Source: Nectonema munidae
Lineage: Eukaryota > Nematomorpha > Nectonematoida > Nectonematidae
Assembly (NCBI GenBank): GCA_030549495.1
Contig: JAUIRK010000855.1
Coordinates: 1,985,501-2,049,500, forward strand
DNA: 64,000 nt
Direction: 5' to 3'
Below are positions 51,001 to 59,200 of the stretch, one piece after another; position 1 is the first letter of the stretch, and the number at the start of each line of letters is the position of its first letter. Both the position numbers and the translations under genes were made by a program. The notes below the pieces were generated by a model, which saw only the letters and a program-made list of their open reading frames with translations, was not told the DNA's origin and did not search any database.

Positions 51001-51614
51001 AAGTCGTAAAATTTTGTCTTGTAAAATATACGATTTTTTTACGGTTTTTTTATTATAAAAATTGTGGACATTTGCGAATATTTAACTTATCCAGAATAAA
51101 CTAAAGCTTAATTTACACCCCATATGTCTGCCATACATATTTCGTTGTTTATGCTCTTGCTTCGATTTTTTGCTAATTCTTTAGTCGCCATTACTGACTT
51201 CGCATTCCGGTTACAACTGTGAAGATACCTCCCTTCTTCTAATCAAACTCAATAACATGATCTCTCAGCCCCCCAATCCAAGAATCCAATCAATCCACAC
51301 CAAATATTCTCTCAAGTATGTCAATAATGTTTCCTTCTTTACTGTAATTGAGTTAAATTGGAAAGTGTATTATTGATCTTAATTCAATAATAATAATTTA
51401 CCAATCATGGAAACATTTGCTAACAATCTCATTCTATTTTTTGCACAGAGACTTCTTCAAAGTTACATCAATTCCCCCTCTCCTCAAAGAAGACCTTCCT
51501 AAAGGCCTCTCTACTAAATCGTCAGAGCCGTCTTCTACGAGTAAAGCAATTTCTTCTCAAAATCCACATCTCATCCCAAAATCAGATTCCTCTCTAGACC
51601 CACCCATCAATTAA
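39006..51614 (+). CDS. CycB3: Cyclin B3, ten exons, 468 residues
   Basis: Mitotic cyclin that activates a cyclin-dependent kinase in the nucleus. Exons: 39006-39044, 39104-39220, 39274-39317, 39377-39671, 39777-39848, 41936-42169, 47327-47482, 49041-49193, 51185-51315, 51449-51614. All junctions are GT..AG and in phase (1407 nt with TAA). The N-terminus has destruction-box-like KSVLKDRN/RNCLEN and a Lys-rich stretch. The N cyclin box (from about residue 168) has YLDDACIYAFDVFKYY, FMRSILVDWLVEV (208-220) and LFISCKFD (260-267), then DDAYTTEQFLKMEENLL. The C box (from about 330) has LARYILETSL, SHSGYNCEDTSLL, PPNPRIQSIHTKYS (400-412) and the B3-type end DFFKVTSIPPLL (415-426). A Ser-rich tail follows. 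The B3 type is inferred from these motifs and the ISCKFDERKFP loop. Donor 2 (GTGATT) is poor, so exon 2's end is the least certain point. Introns 5-8 hold transposons. Confidence 0.93.
40229..40401. mobile_element. MITE in cyclin B3 intron 5
   Basis: Left GATCATACATGTATGACGTC, right inverted AGGGATCATACATAAATCAC. G-rich stretches follow both ends (13 G at 40264; GGGGGAGGGAGGGGGG at 40340). Non-coding. Superfamily not assigned. Confidence 0.6.
41079..41200 (+). repeat. SINE fragment in cyclin B3 intron 5
   Basis: GGCTTGCGTTCAAATTCAGC is a decayed B-box region. It is followed by GTTAAAGCGCACC and the tail GATGAAAACATCCCACG that other SINEs in the window share. Confidence 0.65.
41531..41557. 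repeat. ACAT microsatellite
   Basis: Six or seven copies of ACAT/CATA; a shorter run recurs at 41620-41640. Confidence 0.9.
41641..41870. mobile_element. hAT MITE just before cyclin B3 exon 6
   Basis: Left CAAGCGTTTAGCCAG, right inverted CAAGGCAGTAGCCAG. Flanks CATACATT and CATACTTA agree at 6 of 8 positions, so the target duplication is only probable. The interior resembles 32440-32590. It ends 65 bp before the exon 6 start. Confidence 0.65.
43332..43470 (+). repeat. tRNA-derived SINE inside the hAT element
   Basis: Head GGTGGCATGGCAAGTTGG with GATGATGGACTC, B box decayed to GGATTGGATTCCTCATCGA. The body GTTTGACATAAGCGGTACAT matches 49299-49450. Confidence 0.8.
43698..44066. mobile_element. 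MITE with internal 42-bp repeats
   Basis: Perfect 8-bp target duplication AAACTAAC (43690-43697 and 44067-44074). Left end GGTCGACAGACATTTCGCCCC, right inverted GGTCCTCGGACATTTCGCCCC. Between about 43880 and 44055 a unit of about 42 bp, built on GAATTGTCCATG, TGTCTTATGAAAATAATGGGG, repeats four times. The 76-codon minus frame with repeated SPHYFHKT is a by-product. 8-bp duplication suggests hAT-like insertion; the GGTC ends are unusual. Confidence 0.85.
44562..44757. mobile_element. hAT MITE inside the larger hAT element
   Basis: Left CAGTGGTGTAGC, right inverted CAGTGACGTAGC. The 8-bp flanks GACAGAAG and GAGAGAAG agree at 7 of 8. 196 bp, non-coding. Confidence 0.8.
45224..45325 (-). repeat. 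tRNA-derived SINE, third head type
   Basis: Minus strand: GTCGGCAGATGACTTGGTAG (A-box region), then GGTCTGGGTTCGATTCCTGA (B-box region). The same head occurs at 55600-55680. It directly follows the target duplication of the 2.66-kb hAT element. Confidence 0.7.
45326..45729. other. Intron 6 DNA, low-complexity ACTT/AAAT stretch
   Basis: A degenerate repeat of TACTTAAAATATCTGACTT appears three or four times between 45440 and 45580 (period about 55-60 bp). No coding. Confidence 0.4.
45735..45960 (-). mobile_element. LINE 3'-end coding relic
   Basis: The minus strand encodes RLLRRVRDEVVTGKEKK, RPKKSWEEVVKADMEKRG, SLEDAQLRK and then, past a stop, RRRCKK and STLAR. The RPKKSWEEVV..D...RG pattern is typical of the last residues of non-LTR retrotransposon polyproteins. 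Only this end is present (5'-truncated, as LINE copies often are), and it contains in-frame stops. The plus frame 45735-46010 is its shadow. Confidence 0.6.
46650..46795 (-). repeat. tRNA-derived SINE, best-preserved copy
   Basis: Minus strand: GTACGGTTGGTTAGATGCTG (A-box region), TTGGGTTCGATCCCGTATCA (B-box region), then a body and the tail inverted from GGTGTTTTGATCGAGAAGGC, ending in TTACCTTTACC repeats. The overlapping frames at 46602-46866 are by-products. Confidence 0.85.
48515..48641. mobile_element. piggyBac-type MITE, 127 bp
   Basis: TTAA at both ends; left TTAACCCGTTAAC, right inverted TTAACCGGTTATC (11 of 13). The interior AATCAGACGATATCTAA is shared with 56141-56262. A short palindrome (GTCGACTATGTCGA) precedes the right end. 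Lies in cyclin B3 intron 7. Confidence 0.7.
48680..48746 (-). mobile_element. hAT-like terminus
   Basis: Inverted, the right edge reads CAGTGATTCTCAAACTTTTT, a common hAT end. The left end was not found, so length and duplication are unknown. Confidence 0.45.
49299..49450 (+). repeat. tRNA-derived SINE in cyclin B3 intron 8
   Basis: Head GGTGGCATGGCAGGTGGTTG, B box TGGTTTCGATTCCTCATCGA, body GTTTGACATAAGCGGTACAT, tail AATGAAAACACACCCACGG and TTACTTTACTTTAC. Near-identical to 43332-43470 in the body. Confidence 0.85.
49451..51184. other. Rest of cyclin B3 intron 8
   Basis: The plus frames at 49511-49837 and 50502-50759 have no splice signals that fit cyclin and no family. 50892-50945 is a copy of the short motif at 14230 (GTTATCTCCCGGATAGTCTT, then ACTACTGATATATA). 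Near 50320-50420 GATGATTGATTGATGCTGAT is a simple repeat. Confidence 0.45.
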
Positions 51615-53185
51615 GATATTGCGCCAAGATCCACATGTGTCTTCTCTCTCTGTGTGTGTGTGTCTATATAACATGTATATGGGGAAGTTTTATCTTGGAT
51701 ACGCATTACATATGTTTAAATGTCAAGTGTTGTGTGCATTTACAAATCATTTTTTAAAAGTATATTCTGTTGTGAATGAAGATTTTTTTTTTAATTATTT
51801 GATAGAATTTTTTGTAACTCATATATTTAGTATATATATTGATGCTCAATACATTTTGGTATAATTTATTCATTTGCATTTTTATTTTTTTTCTAGTTGT
51901 TGATGTTTTAACATGCATAAAATATTTACTCTCTTCATTTCTTTTTTAATTTTTTTTAAAAGCAATTATTTATAGAATTCGCTTTATTGAAAAGAAAAAC
52001 TATTTTACAAATCCCTTTTCCCATATCATAAATGTCCTGTTATCTCCTTTGTTTATGGTGAGGATTTATTTTTGAATGCGTATTTTGCCCGTAGAGTTAC
52101 CATATGTGCTAATATTTTTAGCAGTGCTGCACTAATGTAGATTTGGAGAATACATTCAAGTTATTCACCGTGTTGTAGGGACTGAACTTAACGAATCTTC
52201 AAGTCTATTCAGATATATAACTAAGTTTAAAAAATTCATAATATGTAATCTACATCTATTACTTGAATTCACTTTCAATAACTGTTTTTCAAATTGACAC
52301 AAAAAGTCATCAATTTCGTTTTGAGAGGAATCGATTTGATCGTCTCAAAGCGATTTTAAAATTTGAAAAAATAAATTTGTAAAATGTTTTAAATAAAGAA
52401 AATTTGGTTGCACTTTGAATTGGCAAGAAAGTGAACGAATGCTTTTTACTTTTGCTAATATCATTGATTTTGGCAAAAATAAATCTTTATAACAGAAGTA
52501 CAATTCTCAAAATATCTGTTGATATTTGCAAATTTTTTGTCAAGAAAAATCTTTTTAGACATTTTTTGATGAAAATTTTTAAGCCAATTGGCGGAAAGTT
52601 TACTATTACAATCTTTAAATTAAAGCACCATATGTTGGACCCGTAGAAAGCGTAACATGAACTATACAGAATCAAGAAATAGATTGAGTACATAAAATTG
52701 GAAATTGAGTACATAAAATTGGAAATTGAGTACATAAAATTGGAAACGTGTTCCAATCATTAAAAATCGTTTAAAAATTAAAGCAACTAAAAATCTCTTA
52801 ATGAGGAGAGAGATTTTTTTAATAATTCCTTTTGAAATATAAAAAAGTAATCGTTGTATTTTGAAGTGTCTCTAGGATTGTGAGTGTCAATCAAACGTTA
52901 GATCCTCTCTATTTCAATAGGTATATTCTTGAGCTCGTAAAATATCATAGACAATATAGTGGATGAATATGGTTTCATAAAATTAATGTCATTTTGTATT
53001 TTTACTTCGATCTGACACCAATCTCTCTACTAAGCTTCTTCTATCATTCAATTCTAAAAAAAATCGATCAATTAATAAAATATTTTCTTTTAAGAACATA
53101 TCTCAAAAATATAGCCATTTTACGCTGAATTTGAATAGGAGTCACGCAAGGGAAAGATGGATAGATAGGCTAGGTAGCAGATATC
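51615..53185. other. 3' flank of cyclin B3 and spacer
   Basis: The cyclin 3' UTR begins here. An AATAAA at about 52391 is distant, and nearer variants are many in this A+T-rich DNA, so no poly(A) site is assigned. No gene between here and the 3' end of the minus-strand gene at 53186. Confidence 0.4.
52681..52745. repeat. 21-bp tandem repeat, three units
   Basis: The unit ATTGAGTACATAAAATTGGAA occurs three times nearly perfectly. It explains the minus frame with repeated SNFMYSI. Confidence 0.9.
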
Positions 53186-53191
53186 TTTATT
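53186..53191 (-). terminator. Polyadenylation signal AATAAA (minus strand)
   Basis: TTTATT on the plus strand. On the minus strand it lies about 90 bp after the TGA of the peptide-precursor gene, which supports the end of that gene model. Confidence 0.55.
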
Positions 53192-53279
53192 GTATTTAAA
53201 ATATTTGAGATAAAAGTCATGAAGCGTGAACAATGAACGAGAAACACACAATGCTGCTGAAAGAGTCTGGAAGTCTTTC

Positions 53280-56200
53280 TCAGCCCAACCCAGCCCAGTG
53301 GTAGCCTTGCGTGTACAAATTGCTTCCTTTTCTCGCTAGAATCTTCTTTTCTGATTTCTTTCCCAAACCCGACCACTTCAAAACCGCACTTCTGCGAGCT
53401 TAATTAAAGAAATTCCTTCAATTCAAATATTGGACCTTGATCAGATTTTTGATTCCGAATTCTGATCATATGGGTCAGGCTTTAAAGTGAAGTAAAAAAA
53501 ATAATTTTAATCACTATCTTCCAAAAACTTTAATGTATAAAAAACGTGTGAGATAACCAGTGACGGATCCAGAAATTCTTATGGGGGGGGGGGGCGAAAT
53601 TTATTTAAATTTTTTGCAATTTTGCTAAAAGTCTTCAAAGAATATGACAGCTGTATTATATCTTTTAGAATCACTAATTACCTATGTTTTCATATTTTTA
53701 ACATTATTTTGCCATGAATAAATCGCAAACATTTCATACATGTAAGGGTATACATTAGTAAGGGTAATTTTCGAAGCCATTTTTCATAAGGAGGGGGGGG
53801 CTAGGCCCATGAGGCCCGCCACTGGAGACAACCTGTCATAATTTTTTCTGCTATATTACTTCCATATATCTAGATTTTTTAGTATATTTAATTTGGTACT
53901 CTTTGTATCGTAATTGAAATAGAACAGTTTAATTTGATATAATAAGAAGTTCGGAGACAATTGAGTAATTATTCTCGTGCTTTTGAAAACGGATTAAAAA
54001 ATCATTTCTATTGATCTTTTATTAGTTAAAGGAGTATTCAAGCTTTCTTCTCCATCAAGTTTGAAGACAAATTTGAAAAGATCGAAAAAAGTTATATCCT
54101 TCTGAGTTTTAAAAAAACTTACGTTATATATAATTTTTTTTCACCGATTTTGCCATCAATGATTATAATGTAATTTTAAAATATTTAAACTTCTTAAAAA
54201 AATGTTGGCTTCAGCAATTTAGTAAAAACTTTCCAGAAACCAAAAAACTGATCAAACTTCTACCATTAATAATAATAATAATTCAATTGACACTTTTAAT
54301 AAACATGTTGAACCCTAATTGCAGTGAGTTAGTGAACTCATCAGAGTTAATTTTCTAATTGATTGATTAAAAATGGAGGCCTTGTTATCTACGAAAACAG
54401 AATTGAACCGAAAGAAAAAAGGTTGACATGGATTTAATCTAAACGAGAATTATTTATCTACAGATAAATTCAAAATTTTTTGAAAAATTTATACCATTGC
54501 TATTGATTGCCAGTTTTTGACAAAGATTGGCCACCCGAATACATTGAAAATAGGTCGAAAGATGCTTATCACAGGATTTAAAGAATTTTTGATATAATCA
54601 ACTTCTAAAGATTGGATATAATTCAGCCAATTATATACAATAAAAGTTTTACTCTAAAATAACTGAAACTTTGGGGCGCACCATTGAGATTGACATGGAA
54701 AAATCGGTCATACAATTTTGAAATAAACAATATAAAGAAGTACATATGTTGTATTTGGATGTTTCTCGCACCCCCTGTTATCTACCTAGAGGCTACCTTT
54801 CATTTCGACCGTTAAAGCAGCACTGCTATAAACTAATAATAAGTGGTCTGGCAAGACTATGGGAGTCAACAAAAAAGTATAGAAGCGAGTTTACGTATAA
54901 TTAATACAATACGTTTATATCACAGTAATGTATATCCTGCATATTAGCAGAAAGTATACCATTTAACGAAAATACATTTGTGACTCGGTGTCATAGTGGT
55001 CCTCAGGAATTTCATTCCAAAGATTTTGCGGTTTGATTCCAGATGTACACGAAATAGGATTTCTTGTTTAATCTGATGTCATCCGGTTGCGCTAGGAAGG
55101 TCATCCAGTCAAGAAATGCACGTAGCGTTTTCCGTTTATAGAATGACGTATCCCATCGCCATACACTTAAGCTTATGATCTATAAGATATGAAGGAACTT
55201 ACAGTCATTTCTTTTGTTCTTTTGTAAGATGGAGTATCCTTTTACGACGTTTCGTGGCTTCTGCAGAGCCAAACTTCTAATTAGAACGCGCTCCGAACCT
55301 GAATCCCCATATGGAAGCGTGGAAAACTGCTTGAACTTGTAGAGCACTTCGTTGTTACCCACTAGAGAAAACCATTGTTAAAATTAAAAGATTTAGTCTT
55401 GATTCTAGAACATGAATTAACTTTAAGTTTAAATTTAAGAAAATGATGGTAACATATTCTGGAGATTTAAACGAAATTGTATCCCTTCCAATAAACAGTT
55501 AACGCTTTGTGGACCATTTAATTTGGATTTCACAGAGCTATGGAGACATAATGGTAAAACCCATCATAATTAAAGAATAATAATAATCTTCCTTAAATAC
55601 TCACGATCGAGAATCGAACCCAAACCTTCTTGAACGAGACCATACGCTCTTACCACTTGTGCACCTGCCGAACTCATTTTGACTATTAATTTTATATTAA
55701 CAGAATCAAAAATTGAATTTAATGTCCATTATTAATTATAATATACATTTGAAAAGTAATTATACATTTAATGATGCTTTTATAATAAGTAATTGCTTCG
55801 TCTCAAATTTGGGAAAATTTCGTTTTAACTACATTTCTGAATAAAATGAGAGTGACATTTTTTTTATCTTCTTTGCTTTTTATCTTTCTTTTTTAAAATA
55901 TATTTCGTGAGTTCTACAACAAAATTAAGTCATATAAATCAAAATACTATTTAGTTATTTAAAAATTCATTTATGAAAACTTTATTTTTTTATGATGCTT
56001 AAAGTTCTATTAGTTTTTGGTAAAGAAATAGTTTTGATGGACTTTTTAGCAATGGCCAAGTTATTTTTGTTGATGAGTATTTGAATTTTCTTTTAATGCA
56101 ACCAAGCTTACTTGTTCAAGCATGTCAATTTATTAACGCATTAAGTACCATAGAAATCAGACGATATCTAAAAAAACGCAGACGATTTATATTCAAAGTC

Positions 56201-59200
56201 TTTGAAAAAAGCAGACGAAGATGAAATTACTTATGTTCCCAAATGGGAACATTGGGACTTAATTTGTTTATAGAAATCTGTGTCTTTGACTAGAACTGTT
56301 TCAAAATCACAAGGGTCTTCACTATAGAAAGTTTTGTCGATTCATCAACTGATTCAGAGATATAGGGAACGAGATCTGCTAAAGAAACTTCTTCCTCGTC
56401 ATCATCATCATCATCATCTATATTGTCAGAAGACGTAGGCATCACAAAACCACTGTGTTTGAAACATTTCATAATGGCAGCAATTTTTACATTTTGCGAA
56501 GCCAAATCAACCGATTTGATAGCATCACAAATAGTAATAGATTTTGTCAATTCAACAACTCTCAAACTTTTATCCATTTTAGCCAATAAATTTGTCATGA
56601 GCATTTTTCGATAACACGTTTTAAACGATCTTATGCATAAATCGAGTGGCTCAACAAAACTTGTTGTGTTTGATGGAAAAAAATTTTTTTTAACAAATGT
56701 TGCTAAGCCCTACATCATGTGTATGTGATGTAGCATTATCCAAAAAATGTAAAAATTTTCGTTTTTCAAGCATTATTTTTTTATTAACTTTCATCATCCA
56801 AGTTGAAAATATTTTTGATTATATCCAAGCTTTTATAACATTATCCTTTAATGTTATTATGATATTACAATGCATATGTTATTATGCAAATGACATTCAA
56901 TTAACACCTTTAATTGTTCTTCTTTAGATCTTAACCGCCATCAACAAAGGCTATCAATGAGCCAGAGAAAAAGTGAAGATTGAAGATCTCTCCCAATTCA
57001 CCGTTATCATCGACAAAAGGCTATCAATGAGCCAGGAAGTTTGAAGATCTCTACCAACTTTCGTTAATATACATCAATTACACTTCAACGTAACAGCTTT
57101 GCAGTTGGAAAAATAAATCACTGGTAAGTCGTTAATTTTGATATTTTTAAAACAACGCGGCTTCTTTGATTTACCCATTATTACCAATGGTTTCAGTTTC
57201 TCATCAGACGCAACGTTCTTTGCAAATTTTTACTCCATTTTTTCAATGCTATTTAGCAGTTAATGTTTTTTCAGGTAGAGCACAAAAATAAAATGCAGTC
57301 TGATCGCTTACTCAAATCATAAACATTAATCATGGCATCTAAACGAGAAAACCAATCATTGACTATACTGCACTATCAACGCTGGCTTAATCACCACAAA
57401 TTGCATACGACTTGATAGAGAGTACCGAGATATTTCCAAGAAGTCAATCATCCAGAAGAAGTCATGAAATCAGAATTGCCTAAAACAGGAGCAAATTCAG
57501 TGGCTTTCGATTGAATAATTGGGCCAGAAAGTGGAAAGTTTTTTGCTCTTACTCGTTGAAACCATTTCCACGTTATTCGTTCAACTTACCAATTTTACAA
57601 AGGCTATCAAAGCGTTTTTTGCTCATAGAACCATTGTTTTGATACTGTTGTAGATAAACATCAGCTTTATTTTAATGTCAGAAACTGTGCTTGTCAATCA
57701 ACATTTTTTGTTTTGGCTTAGACGTCATTTGAAAATCATTTATACTTCAAAGACTCAAGATCAAGCTCACGACAAGTACGTTTTTTGAGGTGTTTTCATC
57801 TTGAAATAAAAAGAATTAATTTGTGTAAATTAATTTTAGAAATATTGATAAAATCTAAAAAAAAACATTTCATATCCGCGAATTTTTTTCTTATTAACAC
57901 CCGCATCTGCAATTTAAAATCTTTACATTATAGCTACTTTTCTCATTTTTACATTATAGCTACTTTTCTTGATCCGAGATCCAAAAGTAAATTGTTCACT
58001 AATTTTGAAACAACAAATAAAGTAAAAACTTTCCTTTTGAATTTATATGATGAGGATAAGATTGGTAATAGTAGCATAGAAGTAAAAAGCTGCAAAAATG
58101 AATGAAGTTTATACCTCTTTGAATGAAGCTATGGACTATATTCTAAACTCTAGTAGTGAAGAAGAAAACGCGAAAGAAAAAGAAGAAAGATGATGATGAA
58201 ACTTTAATGAAAAAATAACGAAGTATCAAAAAGAAAAAAGAATTAATGGCATTCTGTTTATTTACTCAAAACTTAGATTGGTGGAAAACTAAAGAAGAAT
58301 TTCCATTTGTATCAAAAATTGCTTGTCATACCTTACCTGTCCTTCTAGCGCTGTTCAAAGCGAGCATCTCTTTAGTAGCGCCGGAAATATTTATACTGAC
58401 AAAAGAAAGAGATTACTACGCGAAAAAGTAGAAAAACTGTCATTTTTTTTTAAAATTTTTACCTGTAATTAATAATGATTATTTTAAATAAAATTTTCTA
58501 ATTATTCTGATTTAGGTTTTTTTACATTGGTGGATTAAAAGTAGTAAGATATTGTAAAATATAATACATATTTTTTTAAAAATATTTTATATCTGCATCC
58601 ACATAAAAATTTATTTTGGATATCCGCATCAGCTAGGATGTCAAATCTAATATCCGCGATGTAAAAAAATTCACATCCGATACATCTCTACTTTGAACAA
58701 AAAAAACACTTTGTTATCGTTATCGTATATTTAGAAATTTTTTTGCTCGTTTTTCATTTTCGTTACTCTAATTTAAAGTTTCGTTACTTTTCGTTAATTA
58801 GTTATCTAATATGCGAATATAGAAGATATAGAATCTTCTGAAATTGCGGCAGAGAAAAATAAGTATAACAATATTCAGATCATTTTGAAAATATATGCGA
58901 TTGCTCGTGAAAATAAAACCACCACAAAAGAATTCGTAAATCGAGAAAATTTAACTTCCAAAATAATTTCTTGATTTACAGTATTAGTTGACTGGCAAGC
59001 CAACAGGGAGACAAAGAAAAAACCGTGACAGACTACTTATATATGTGAATGTTGAAAATGAGCTAAGCGAGAATGGTGTTTTTAACTAACACATAAATTT
59101 CAAGTAAATCAGATAAAAAATAAAGTTTTTACTAAACTTAGAAAAACGATGTTTTGTAATGATCGTATATATATATTTCTTTTTAAGATTGAACTAAGGA

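Noticed and set aside
52487-52756. Minus-strand frame with repeated SNFMYSI
   Set aside because: Produced by a 21-bp tandem repeat.
53170-53376. Alternative 68-codon frame over the last exon of the peptide-precursor gene
   Set aside because: It would need a different splice phase from exon 2 and runs past the AATAAA into a simple 3' flank; kept only as an alternative.
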